From Parietaria judaica (taxonomy: Eukaryota > Streptophyta > Magnoliopsida > Rosales > Urticaceae): a stretch of DNA of 64,000 nt. The notes under the pieces were generated by a model that worked only from the letters and a program-made list of their open reading frames with translations, was not told the origin of the DNA and ran no database searches. Below are positions 46,001 to 57,170 of this stretch, piece after piece. The position numbers were made by a program, and so were the translations under genes. The stretch's first letter is position 1; every line of letters begins with the position of its first letter. The stretch lies in assembly GCA_954871525.1 (NCBI GenBank), contig OX940871.1:20025086-20089085 (forward strand), read 5' to 3'.

Positions 46001-46579
46001 CTTCGCTTCGTAAAATGACTTCGGTACCCGATTTTCCTTGGGAAATGAGAATTTCAAAATCTCCAAAAGTTGGTCAAATGAACTATTTGTCCATTTATTG
46101 TTGACTTTCAAATGCATGATCTTAGCCAAGAAATTGAGTGAAGACAACCAATCACATCCTGGGTACAGCTCTGCCTCTAACTCCTCTGATAACTCATCAA
46201 AATAATGGTCGGTTGATACCTCTTCCGCATTGTTGACACCACAATCGCCTATGTCGTATTCGCCGATCAAATCTTGCAAAACATCGCCCATCCCAGTTGT
46301 GGTCACGTCATCTTCAACAAAGGCCGCTGGCGGATCCAACTCACCATGATGAATCCAATTCACGTAAGTAGTATCAAACCCAAATATGAAAATATGGTCC
46401 CCAATTGTTCTAGGGGTATGTCTAACCATATTTACACAGCGTATGCAAGGACAATAAGCCTTGCCACTGTTATTGACGTGTTTTTCGGCAAGATGCTCAA
46501 AAGCATTGCACCCCTGCCAATACTCGTTCGTTCTACGGTTTGTAAGGAATATCCAACTCTTTTCGGGTGGCAAAGACAT
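43069..46579 (-). CDS. CACTA TNPD/TNP2-like transposase
   Basis: Three exons fit in phase: 44061-46579, 43914-43980 and 43069-43842, giving about 1,119 residues from MSLPPEKSW. The N-terminus is the transposase-associated domain (WIFLTNRRTNEYWQGCNAF, CPCIRCVN). The long centre is the Transposase family tnp2 region (CPVCGESRWE, RLFSSRLTARNMTWHKRRQS, GLSADGFNPFSNM, LTTYNLPPWLCMKE, GYKACPTCNDDT, ELPYWSSLELKHNLDLMHIE, NVCESLLGTLL), followed by a DUF4218-like part (LKSHDCHIMMQRLLPVGVRG, PFERYMKKLKNYVRN). The last exon has a DUF4216-like stretch (YGQLQEIIILSYLNELFVAL, FKCxW-type motif) and an acidic tail. No stop or frameshift was found within the exons. Confidence 0.9.
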
Positions 46580-48019
46580 ATCCTGTAATTGAAGAAAATA
46601 ATATACGATGAAATTTTATTAAATTCTCTACAATTTTTATTTTAACTGAATAAAGTTAATTACAAAATTTATAAGATATGAATGTTGGAGTTAATTTTAA
46701 CGATTAAAAATCACTCACTCTCAAATACAAATTTCTTTGATAATGACATTACCTTATAATATAAGGTAGTGAAAACAAAATGATAAATATATATTTTTTA
46801 GCACAAAAATAAGGAAATAAGCTAATGTATGACTTGTAAGAATAAATATATTGAAGAGCAATAGCTGCAAAAAATACTCAGATTATGGTCGATAGTAGAC
46901 CCAAAATTTCCCCAAATCACTATTCACCATATGCAATTAATAATTAAACGTACTAAAAAACAATACCGAGAGCAACTCGAGCCAATAGGAGTCAATGGGG
47001 CTTCGGGATTGGGCAACCAGCAAGAACACGTCTGAGGCAACGGCTAGCTTGAGCTTCCGAACCGAAAAAAGAAAAAAGAAAAAAGAAATTAGTACCAAAA
47101 TACAAAATTAATTACTAAAACAAAAATATTGAGAGACGAGTGTTACGCAACAGGGCATAGACACGACTATGGAGCAAGCACGGGACGAGACCGGGGGAAT
47201 AATACGAGACAAGAACAAGCTTCTAAATAAAAAAATAAGAACTTTTGCCTCTAAGTTTTCTCCCAAAAACTTGCGCCACAGTGGGATGCAAGTAGGAGAA
47301 AGAAATTTGTCGATGCTTTTCCAATCTCTCTCTAATATCATGCGCATACGTGATATGCGAAGGAGAGAAAAAATCTTCTTCTCTGACTGCTTTCTCAGAG
47401 GCAGCTTACAAAATTGGAGAGAGAGATTTTTTCTTCTTGCTTTTACTAAAGCATGCGAATCAGCCTTGTTTTATTTGATTGTATATCATATATATATATA
47501 TATTGCTTTTAGGGTTTAATCTAATCATTATTAAATTCCCAAAAGCCAATCTTTCTCCTACTAATGTGCGTTAAAAGATAACAACAATGACCAAATCTTT
47601 TTGTCACATGCGAATAGGGTTTGGTATTTTAAAACAAATATCCAAAAAATCAAATAGTATAAATTTGAATTTTCTTTTTAAAAATTTTCTCTAATAATTC
47701 ACATGCCATGATCCAAGGAAAAAGAAAATGACACGTCAATTATTCTCATTTTCTTAGATTAACCAATGGAAATTAAGTCATTAATTTTCTCTACCTTTTA
47801 TTATCAAATTCGCATAGTATATAATTATCAGTATAATTATACAACTTATTTCATTTTAATAAAGGTGATTAAACAAAATAACTATTTATTTATTTAATCA
47901 TGAGAAAATAATTAACATGAATCCCAATTTATACATTAGAGAAATTATCAAACCTATTTAGTACTTAAAAATTATTTCAATTCAATAATTGAACTTAAAG
48001 TGTGATTTCAATAAATCAA
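46580..48019. other. CACTA internal non-coding region upstream of the transposase
   Basis: No gene is seen. The region probably holds the promoter and untranslated leader of the transposase. The open frames near 47108-47519 are not recognisable as proteins. Confidence 0.5.
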
Positions 48020-48341
48020 CTTTACATATAGTAACGACATTGCGTCGTCGCAATAAATGTCGCTGCTATAAAAGAATATAGCAACGATATTTCGGCGTCC
48101 CGATAGATGTCGCTGCTATACAAACATAGATAGCAACGACATAACGTCGTTGCAATACATGTTGTTGCTAAATATAATTATAGCAACGACATTTTGTCAC
48201 CGCGATAAATGTCGTTACTATAAAAACTTATAGCAACGACATTTGCCGTTGCGATAAATGTCGTTGCTACACAAACATATAGCAACGATAATAGTGTCGT
48301 CGCAATAAAAGTCATTGCTATATATGACTTTTCTTGTAGTG
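48020..48341. repeat. CACTA right subterminal and terminal repeats
   Basis: About ten TAGCAACGACATTT / ATAAATGTCGTTGCTA words occur in alternating orientation, ending with TTTTCTTGTAGTG. They are more CG-rich (GTCGTTGCTA) than the left-end copies. Confidence 0.88.
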
Positions 48342-48344
48342 TTT

Positions 48345-48535
48345 GTTGCATGACCTCTCTTCTCACAGTTTAATCTCATCAATATTCAAATCATTTAAAT
48401 AATAATAATAATAAAAAAAAACTTAGCTTTACTTTGAATATTGATTTCAGTCAAAACGCAACTTTGCATGAACGAGAAAATTAGAAAAACAATAGACGTA
48501 TCTCATACATATATATTAATATATTCGTGTGTATT

Positions 48536-48601
<66 letters not shown>

Positions 48602-50204
48602 AAGTTTCCTTAATTTCATGCCCGGGTTTTTTCATTTTCCTTCTCAATACATTAATATTTCAAATATAAATCATTAATAGAACGATCAAAATTTTTAAAT
48701 TAGTCACAAGGACATCTTCAATCGATCCTACTATCTTTCAGTTTATATCTTACTTTATTTTTTAGACAACTATTATTCATTATTTCATTTCCAATCGAAC
48801 TTAACTTTTTTTTATTATACTTTTGTTTTCTTTATTATATCTTACTTATACTTGTACCGTTAATTATATATCAAAATAAATATTTTTTAAAATACAACGG
48901 AACAAAAAAGATAAATGAAAAAATATATAATAACTATAATATAAAATTAAACAATACATCGGAACTCCTCCAAGTGATCAATCAATGTATGCCTAAAAGT
49001 GATGTGTACAATTGCTACATATGTGCAAATTCGTGGTTGCAGTATTTTCAAATGTTGTCTTTCTAAATTACATAAAATTATAAATTTATTAAATTTTCTT
49101 ATATAAAATGGTTACATAACTAACTTTATTTTTTTTTTAATTTTTTTGTGTGAACAAGTTTGTTAAACGTTTTTAAAATCGCCATTATAACTGACTAATA
49201 GTTTCCAACGATCTGCTTACACTTTTGTACATGATAATCTTCGTATCATTATATTCATGTATCAATGGGGTGTGCAGAATCGTAACCGAAAATTATCCGG
49301 TTTAAAATAACCATAACCGAGTTCTTCTTGAAAACATGTTAAGGTTAACCGTATCCGGTTTCAAACAGGATAAGGTTACTGGTTATTTATTTATAAACTG
49401 GTTATTTTTGTAACCGGTTTTATATTTATTTATTTGTTTAAATATTTTAAAATTAAATTAAAAAGGATTTTCTCTCTTTGAGTCAAAGCCTCTTCGAGTT
49501 GTTGAACTAGATTTATATATATATACATATATATTTGTTGTAATTTTGGATTTATGTTTTGGACCGGTATATTTCGTTTTGGACTCGGTTATTTTATTGC
49601 AATTTTTTTGGACCAATATGTTTTACCGTTGCGATAAACTCTTTTGAATGCTATATTAAAAAAAAATACATGTTGAGGTTATTAAACATGTTAATCAGAT
49701 ATTTCGATAACCGAAAATTAGGTTAACCGGTTTTAAAAATAGGTTAAAGCTATTAAAAAATGACTAACCGAAATTAGGTTAAGGATACCAAATAATAAAA
49801 ATAAAATAGGTTAATTACCGACCGGTTGTAGCCATATGTATCATGTATGTATTAAATAAAGCATCGATAGTTACCTAAAAGTAAACATGTAAGAAAGCGA
49901 GAGCAATTACCATTCTTAGTGCAACAACAAAACAAAACAAAATCCACAATTACACTGTATATAATATATATAACACAATAATAAGTAGTATAACTAGTAT
50001 TTCACATTTACATTATTATTCTTTACACTACTCTAAAAGCATCATACAACACCATATATTTACATAGATTTTTTTCACAAATATATTCTACCTTAAGAAT
50101 GTCTAGAAATATTAGAAACATATACCATAACCTAGGAGCTTAATTTATATCGAATTTTCACATATCTATATATATACAACAATTTGCATGCATGCAATTT
50201 TGCT
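48345..50204. other. Intergenic, with AT microsatellite and degenerate repeat
   Basis: An (AT)n array lies at 48541-48598. From about 49262 to 49850 there are many AACCGG/CCGGTT words and a GGGGTGTGCAGAA tip, resembling a non-autonomous hAT-type element; no target duplication was confirmed. No gene is visible. Confidence 0.4.
48541..48598. repeat. (AT)n microsatellite
   Basis: About 29 AT units, uninterrupted. Confidence 0.95.
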
Positions 50205-50384
50205 TTAATTAAAACTCGCTGTTTCTTCTTCTTTTTTTGGCGCAAGACAGTCCTTAGGTGATGGCTGAGAAGAGGAGGAACCAGCTTGAGTACTGCCATT
50301 GCCATTAGGGTTTCCACTTGATGTTCCCGCAGGTGATAGACACTCTTTAGGAGATGGATTTTGGTAACCTCCTTGAGAAGACAT
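50205..50384 (-). CDS. Small hydrophilic peptide, member 2 of a two-gene local family
   Basis: This 59-residue protein starts MSSQGGYQNPSPKECLSP and ends with QPSPKDCLAPKKEEETASFN. The two blocks PSPKECLSP and PSPKDCLAP are an internal repeat, each with one Cys. A Gly/Ser/Asn-rich spacer lies between them. It matches the gene at 38078-38251 in start, block order and C-terminal APKK(K/E)E, with Cys in place of Met. No signal peptide or known domain is seen. A TATA box (CTATAAATA, minus strand, 50439-50447) stands 55 bases before the ATG. The two cysteines could form a disulphide or bind metal, but that is speculation. Confidence 0.72.
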   Translation of the reverse strand: MSSQGGYQNPSPKECLSPAGTSSGNPNGNGSTQAGSSSSQPSPKDCLAPKKEEETASFN

Positions 50385-50438
50385 TGTCTTTTAATCTTGT
50401 ATTAATAATTAGTGAAGAGTGGTGTTGAAACTTGAAAG

Positions 50439-50447
50439 TATTTATAG
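50439..50447 (-). promoter_or_regulatory. TATA box of peptide gene 2
   Basis: CTATAAATA on the minus strand, 55 bases upstream of the start codon. Confidence 0.65.
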
Positions 50448-50489
50448 GGTCAAAGAATCTAATGGCAAACTCAAAAGGCCTCATTGGAA

Positions 50490-50642
50490 ATTACCAATGT
50501 TTGATTTTTTGCGGCTAATGTACCCAATGTTTGATTAAACTGTAACAGATCAAACATTGGGTATATTAGCCACCAAAAATAAACATTGGGTACATAATTC
50601 GCAAAAGATCAAACATTGGGTACATTAACCGCAGTTTACCTT
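50490..50642. repeat. Short repeat with ATCAAACATTGGGTACAT units
   Basis: Four copies of the word CCCAATGTTTGAT or its inverse, with GCGGCTAAT/ATTAACCGC tips, are arranged in both orientations. A related block is at 58690-58798. This is probably a transposon end or foldback fragment. It lies just upstream of peptide gene 2. Confidence 0.65.
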
Positions 50643-51124
50643 CTTTTTTATGTAAAATGAAGATGATTTACTAACAACGCACTATATTAACAACATTCAA
50701 ACTATGTGATTCATAAGAACTTTCACGCAAATTAAATTGGTTGGGATTTTCCTCCTTCTCATGATTTTTTTTGTTATTTCTTCATAATGTGTCATTATAG
50801 TTATTACTATTATTTAGTGTACTAAAACTCATATTTTGTATTTATTCATTCATTATCTTTTGAAAACAAATAGTATCTATTGGTTTTTTCTTTTGAGATT
50901 ATTTGATATAAATAATAACAAGCAAAATGATTATATGCTATTTTAATTACCACCAAAAATATACATCTTAATTTATTACAGTTTAGGGGCGGGTGAAAAG
51001 TAAATCATTCAGTTTATTACCGACCATTTTAGTTGAGCATTTACATATGCATATGCCGATCTTTAAGTTTCAAAAGATTTAGGATTCAAATTACACATAG
51101 TACTCATAATTTTAAATTATTTCA

Positions 51125-51255
51125 AATATTCTGGTACTAGTTATTTATTTATACTAGGAAAATATCCTCTTCTTTACTCGGTAATTAATCATAAAATTGC
51201 TAAAATTGAGAATGGCATTATGGGAAAGTTATTGGACATCATGAACCTTAGACGC

Positions 51256-51299
<44 letters not shown>

Positions 51300-51590
51300 T
51301 ATATATATATTATACGAAATATTGTTGCTCAAAAGTCATGTTCTTTTGTTGAAAAATTCCTGAATATTCTGGTACGTACTAGTTATTTATTTATACTAGG
51401 AAAATAACCTCTTCTTTGCTCGGTAATTAATCTTAAAATTGCTAAAATTAAGGATGACATTATATGGGAAAATTATTGGACATCATGAACCTTAGACACT
51501 ATAAAATATCTTTTTTTATACGAAATATTGTTGTTCAAAGTCATGTATCTTTTTTTTTTTTTTTTTGAAAAAATCTCTGATATTCTGTTA
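51125..51590. repeat. Two-copy tandem repeat upstream of peptide gene 2, period about 238 bp
   Basis: AATATTCTGGTAC begins at 51125 and 51363. Both copies continue through ACTAGTTATTTATTTATACT, CTCTTCTTTnCTCGGTAATT, TTATTGGACATCATGAACC and ATACGAAATATTGTTG. The first copy has an added (AT)n array. A third, diverged copy is upstream of peptide gene 1 (38925-39015). Confidence 0.8.
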
Positions 51591-51736
51591 TATATTGTCT
51601 TATTGATTTCATATTTGATAGATTTGAACTAACAAGGGGAGTATAATAAACTCAGAAGAAGAAGAAGAAAATTCTATTCAAGAATTATCAAACGCCAAAC
51701 TCTCTTATAATAATTATAACCTAAATAATTCACACC

Positions 51737-51744
<8 letters not shown>

Positions 51745-51831
<87 letters not shown>
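51745..51831. repeat. Compound (AT)n-(GT)n microsatellite
   Basis: About 15 AT units pass directly into about 28 GT units, ending at GACAGG. Confidence 0.95.
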
Positions 51832-51832
<1 letters not shown>

Positions 51833-52344
51833 CAGGAATTATTAAATTCTAGAATTAATCCAAGTTTCTAACGTGATAATAAATTTTAATTAACTAACGT
51901 TGCGTGTTAATATAATTAATTTAGTTATATTTCTATTTATGTAACGAAGAGTTAATTTCTGGGACATTTGCATGGTGATGGTTGTTGAATCATAAATATT
52001 CAAATCCTTAGCTTGACTTTGAATGTTTGGAGGTAAACTGAGAATCCCTAAACAGAAATTACTTTATTTTTTGCTGCAAAGTGAATGTAAATTACACGCA
52101 CACACAAATATATATAAATATTGGTAATATAATTTTCAACGTTTTTCCTGTAAGTATCATCGTCTCTGCAATGCGTAATGCTGGGGTCAATATTCAAAGA
52201 GTAGAACGAGCATGGTTTTATTTTACGAATATCAAGTTTATTTCTTTAAAGCCTTTTATCATGGTTTGTTTTTGTAAATTTAATTAATTCACAACTTTAG
52301 CACTTTATGTCATATTAAATTATGACGAATTTGTATATCAACAG

Positions 52345-54165
52345 TAACCCCTAAGCGGCGTTACAAACTCCGATTTTGGGGTTAGCATCTCTAAGCTCAC
52401 GGGAAAGTGGAATACATGGACATGTGAGAAGGTGAAAGTAAGATTTGACGGATGAGTCATAATAGAAACTGTTGATGCCGTTTTTTGGATCAAACACTAT
52501 TGAGGCCCAAGTTGAGGATTTTGGGCCTGGCCCAATGTCGTTGGTGACGTGTCGGGCTTTTGTGGATTCTTGGATGGGCCTTGGATGGGCCTTGTTACGA
52601 GGATGACAGATTTTTATTGTCAATGATCGTTCCTTCTGACCCCCGTTGACTTCGAGGTGGTCGTCGTTGACTTCAGGGTGAGGTTTTAGTTGACCGATTT
52701 GGGGACCCATAGTAGGTATTCCTGGCACTAACCTGATCAAAAGTCTCTTGGCCGTTCGGGGTCCTAAGCGACCCGGGTTTACGCACTACCTGTTACCTCA
52801 GGGCCAGAGGCCGGGGTTACAGGTTCGGGAACCGCTCAGATCGTAGGTACCGGCGAACGGGGGAGTGCTTTTGACCAGGAAGTGAACCCTGGGAGGTTAG
52901 ACTCTCGTCCTGAAATGGCTTGTTCTAGTCCGGGCAGGAACTGTCCTCGGAGCCCCGGTATCCTATTCAGATCCGGGAACTAAGAGACAGGACCAAGGCC
53001 GCGCAGATCTTTTAGAACAAGGGCAGGCGGGGTCATGGACATTCCCTAGGATTTTCTCCAGGGGATTCTTCTCAGAGTAATCCCTCAGCCGTCCGGATCT
53101 TAGTGGGAATTCCCCTAGGTCGGGCCCCTCGTCCTGAATTGTGGGCCCAGGCTCGTGTCCCCAGGCTATATCCTCAGCCGCGCAATGGACTGGGGAGATA
53201 GACTGGACACCGCGTAGAGCTAGGCCTATCAGGCGGACCAAGGACTAAGTTGGAATTTCACCAGGGCTTCCGCTTTTCGTAAATCTCTCACTTTTTAGAA
53301 CCTGAAAAAAGGGAGCACCCGAGGTCAGGGGAAACAGGGGGGGGTACCCCCTGATTCACCTCCGACGCTCAACATTAGAACGGTATTTGAGGGGAGGCGA
53401 GTATATCGGGGGTAGAGAGAGAGAACTCGAGTCGAGTGAGTTCGAATGAGTTACCGTTTAACTGAACTGAGCTTCTATTTATAGTAGGGTCCGGGGGCCC
53501 ACGTGTAATAAAATATTGTCCCAAGGGTCCCCGGGCAATTATTTATTTATTTTCAGGTCCCCGAAAAAGATGGAGCGATCCCGGCCGTCCGAGCGGGATC
53601 GGACGGCCATGCAGCCCCCAAAGGGGGCCACTTTCCTGCTCGGGATCAGCCAGGGCCCATCCGGGCCCTACGTGTGGCTGTCCCGAGCCCTTCCCCTTGC
53701 AAGTGGGCGAGGGGAACCCCACAAGTGGGGCTGGCGGGCGATCCAGGCCCTCCACGTGGCCGATCGCTGCCAGCCCCTCGCAAGTGGGCTGCGTGGTGGG
53801 CTCTGGTGAGGCCCGCGTGGGGAGGCAGCCCCTGGGCTCGACACGTGGCGTGATCCTGGGGGCTGTTGACTTCGTGGGTCCCACCGAATGCCTCCCGGCC
53901 TCTTTTTCGCTCCCGGGCCCGTCCCGTGTCCGTTTTTTACAAACTTTATGTCATTTTTGGGTGTGTTCATATTTTTACGAACACCGGGACACTTTGTTTT
54001 TTGAAAACGGGCCTCCGGAGGGAGTTTTGGGTTTTGAAATTGATTTAATTAACTAAAAGACTAATTGAATTAATTAATTAATTAACGGAAATTATTGAGA
54101 TAATTTCCGTTTAATTAATTTATTTATAAAAATCAATCCCGTTTTTACCCGTAACAGAAACTATT
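52345..54165 (-). mobile_element. GC-rich LTR-retrotransposon remnant (probably one long LTR)
   Basis: The composition is sharply more GC-rich than on either side. On the minus strand it starts TGTTACGGGTAAAAACGGG near 54165 and has a TATA-like CTACTATAAATAGAAG near 53480; it contains no pol genes. The short frames on both strands are not recognisable proteins. The left boundary and a target duplication were not found, so an LTR identity is an inference from composition, TATA and the TGTTAC tip. Confidence 0.45.
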
Positions 54166-54188
54166 TGGAACTTACGGGTTACACTAAA

Positions 54189-54490
54189 AGTTATTTTTAG
54201 TATTTTTATACCGAAAATATGTCTTAAGATTATGAATATGTCGTAAGGTTTTGTATACCTATTTGTTTCCATTACTTAATTGCATTAATTTTTACCCGAA
54301 TTTAATTATCAAACTTTATTAATTACTAATCAATATGGAAGTTATTTTTAGTATTTTAATACCGAAAATATGTCTTAAGATTATGAATATGTCGTAAGGT
54401 TTTGTATACCTATTTGTTTCCATTACTTAATTGTATTAATTTTTACCCGAATTTAATTATCAAACTTTATTAATTGCTAATCAATATGGA
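54189..54490. repeat. Near-identical tandem duplication, period about 151 bp
   Basis: GTTATTTTTAGTATTTT begins at 54190 and 54341. The two copies, ending CAATATGGA, differ at only a few positions, so the duplication is recent. Confidence 0.92.
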
Positions 54491-55674
54491 TTTGTCATTT
54501 CAGAATACAAAAGAATAATAATAAAAAAAAGCCTTTGCTTGTGGTGGGATTTGAACCTTGGGTCGGCCCAAAGAAGAAAAAATTAAGTGGTAGATTTTAT
54601 TCACTAAACTACAAAGTAACTTCATCCATAGAATGAATAGTATATATATAGATATTCTGAAAAAAATATTAATAGTAAAAATAATATCGAAATCTCGGAT
54701 TGAGTGGGCTATACAGCCATCTTCATGCGCATTTTTCCGTGTGGATCGTAACCCACGAGTTCGAAATCCTCGGCCGTGTAAGAATCGATGCTCTTTTTAC
54801 CCTGATTTATCTTAAAAAAAAGGCGCGCCGAGAAACAAACATAGTAATTCGTCATCAATCAAAATTAACAGCACTTCTCCTGGTTTGCAAATTTGAAAAG
54901 AAAAAAAAAATTAGACTATAAACTTACAGTCTGTTAAATGTATATGTAGCTTCTCTTTTACTGGATTCAAAGCTATTATTTCAGTAAAATATTGAAGTCT
55001 ATCCTTGCGATGAAATGATTGCCGTTTTCATGCATTTGTTAATATTCAATGATAAAATCAATGCTGAGTCTTCTTCAATTTATTTTAAGCACCGAAGATT
55101 CTATCAACTCATCTGGTTATGTATATATAGGTAGGTATATATAATAGAGATTTTGTACATAATAAAAAGTTTTAATTGATAATTAAGGTTTAAATAGTAC
55201 AAACAAAAGCTGCGATTACAACAATCGGGCAAAAACTGTGTAAAGCACAAGTGAAAAAGATGGGAAAACTAAAACGGCTTAATATTAATAAAATAAAAAA
55301 ATAGTACATAGTCATTCATGATAAATAAGTAAAACAAGTTTCGAATTAGTGAATTCTTCATATAATGTAATAAAAGAAGATCTGCAAGAAGGCATAGCAG
55401 CCATTTGAAACGAAGTCCAAATTCCTTCTTGCTCTTCCATCTGCATAAAAATTAATTTTTTAGGTTAACAAAAAATACAGAAAAGCAGCAAACTAGATAT
55501 AGATTAGAAGACAGGTATATAAATCAAATCATAAATAAAAAGGAAAACTAATTTGTAGTTTATTTTTTGGTTAAAGTGTATATATTTATAAATCCAATAA
55601 AAGCTTAAAGAAAGGCTTACCAAAACCTCATTCAGAAGGATTCTCGGTGTGACTTTTAGCGTTCGTGTCATTCT
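54491..55674. other. Intergenic, no gene seen
   Basis: Two tRNA-T-loop-like words (a GGTTCAAATCCCACC inverse near 54545 and GAGTTCGAAATCC near 54757) hint at an old tRNA-derived repeat, but no cloverleaf forms. The remainder is AT-rich and probably includes the 3' side of the response-regulator relic. Confidence 0.45.
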
Positions 55675-56608
55675 TCACACTCCCATGCTCTTTGGCGACA
55701 TTTTAGATACACCCGTTTTGTATTTCTACAAGGAGAGAGAGAATAATCGTAATAAATAATGACCGGTCTTTAAGATTTTTATTTAAATATCATGCGAATA
55801 AAACAAGTATATATATACTACAACTATTTCCTAATCATTATAGCCGATACTAAACATTTGAGCGGGCAATTAAATAAATATATAGAACAAGTCAGTGATT
55901 CTAAACATTGACAATCACAATGGAATATAATCTTGTATGTACCTTGAGATGGCTTGCCACAGTGCGTCGGGTTAAATTTTCACACCCCATTACTTGCATA
56001 ACTTTCAAGATTTTCGCAGGAGTAGCCTCTGTGGAATAACAAATTGTAGTTTTTCTAACCGATAACAAGTCAGAAAACTAATAATAATAAACTTAACATA
56101 CTCTCGTATCCAATAAGGTTCACAACGTTGACGAACTGCGAATGGAGGTTTGGTGTCCAAACATTAACCCGAGGCTTTTTGGGGGTAACAATTTGAAGAC
56201 GTGAAAGTCGCTTGGCCTCTTCGGTGATGGCATCTTCCCTCTTCAAGCGAACGACTCGGTCCCACATGTTCTTCTGGTGCTCCTCCGTGATGGGCCTCAC
56301 GATATAATCACACGCACCCAAACGCATCGCCTCGAGCCTCTCGTCTTTGTTCTCGCTATAAGCTGCAACTGAAAATAGGTTTCATTTTAGTCCCAGAAAG
56401 AAAGAAAGAAAGAAAGAAAGATCACATTAAGTTTTAAGTGATACTCACATATGATTACTGGCTTCCTAACTAATATTCTGGGGAGGGCCTAAAGAAGTTT
56501 AAGTCCAGGCATGTCGTACAACTCAGCGTCAATAATTAGGACGTCGTACTCCTCCGACTTCATGTTCCAATAAGCAGTTTCTCCTCTGGCAGTTGCGTGC
56601 ACTGAAAA

Positions 56609-56899
56609 TAGAGCTGCACATCGCGTGGCCGCGACGCGTCGCGACCAAGTCGCCAAAATCGCGAGAAAACACGTCGCAACGCGTCGTGGCGTGTGTGGTC
56701 GCGGCTCGTCGCGAGTTGGTCGCGAGATGAGGTGGCGAGATCGTGGCCGTCGGATCAAGTGATCGTGACCCATCGCGACTTTGCCCTCCACGTCGCGACG
56801 CGTCGCGACTTTCGCCCTCCACGTCGCGAACGTCGCGAACTCCAGGCGTGCGTCGCGACGAGTCGCGGTTGTGTCTCGCGGTGAAAATGTGCAGCTCTA
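56609..56899. mobile_element. CpG-rich hAT-type MITE inserted at a splice acceptor
   Basis: The terminal inverted repeats are TAGAGCTGCACAT (13 bases) at both ends. The flanks ACTGAAAA (56601-56608) and ACTGAAAT (56900-56907) match at 7 of 8 positions, fitting the 8-bp duplication of hAT elements. The 291-bp interior is full of CGTCGCGAC/GTCGCGACG palindromes, so its CpG density is extreme for this AT-rich region. On the minus strand the duplicated flank is the TTTCAGT acceptor of the response-regulator exon at 56601. Confidence 0.8.
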
Positions 56900-56919
56900 A
56901 CTGAAATAGACCAAGTCGT

Positions 56920-57170
56920 GCAGTATTAAAGGCGTGAAAGAGGGACCGCGAACCGAAAAATTGGGATGCCAAAAACATGTCCCGGTTTGGAAAATTCCCG
57001 GTTTTTTACAGAAGTCTCAAATTTTTTTTAGAATCGGGACGAGACGAAATCAGGGAGAATATCCACGAAAAACTTTAACAAGAAACGGGACACTGAATTG
57101 TCTCGTACAAAATCCCGGTCTTTAACTAGAAACCGGGAACGGAGGACAAAACCTTTCACCCCTAAATTAT
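56920..57170. mobile_element. Second repeat element in the same intron, probably hAT-type
   Basis: The left tip AAAGGCGTGAAAGAGG and right tip CCTTTCACCCCTAA are imperfect inverses. The interior is rich in TCCCGG/CCGGG words like the repeat in the kinase intron at 3260-3725. The 8-bp flanking duplication was not established. Confidence 0.45.

Larger units (their letters stand above)
39104..48341 (-). mobile_element. Complete CACTA (En/Spm) DNA transposon with two open genes
   Basis: The element begins CACTACAAGAAA and ends with the inverse TTTCTTGTAGTG. The three bases TTT flank both ends (39101-39103 and 48342-48344), the 3-bp duplication typical of CACTA elements. The subterminal regions (about 300 bases each side) are full of TAGCAACGACA-type words in both orientations. 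Inside are a TNPD/TNP2-like transposase gene and a TNPA/Transposase_24-like gene, both on the minus strand with intact splice phases. The total length is 9,238 bp. Everything an autonomous element needs appears to be present. Confidence 0.93.

Noticed and set aside
47108..47519. Open frames in both strands upstream of the CACTA transposase
   Set aside because: There is no resemblance to transposon proteins, and the region reads as non-coding leader/promoter of the element.
49262..49850. A complete hAT element rich in CCGGTT words
   Set aside because: The tips are suggestive, but inverse ends and an 8-bp duplication could not be established, so it is only mentioned as a degenerate repeat.
52351..54056. 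Several open frames of 90-130 residues on both strands
   Set aside because: They come from GC-rich retroelement-like DNA where stop codons are rare by composition; no domain was recognised.
54540..54790. Possible tRNA genes (two T-loop-like words)
   Set aside because: No acceptor, D or anticodon stems can be formed around them, so at most they are remnants of a tRNA-derived repeat.
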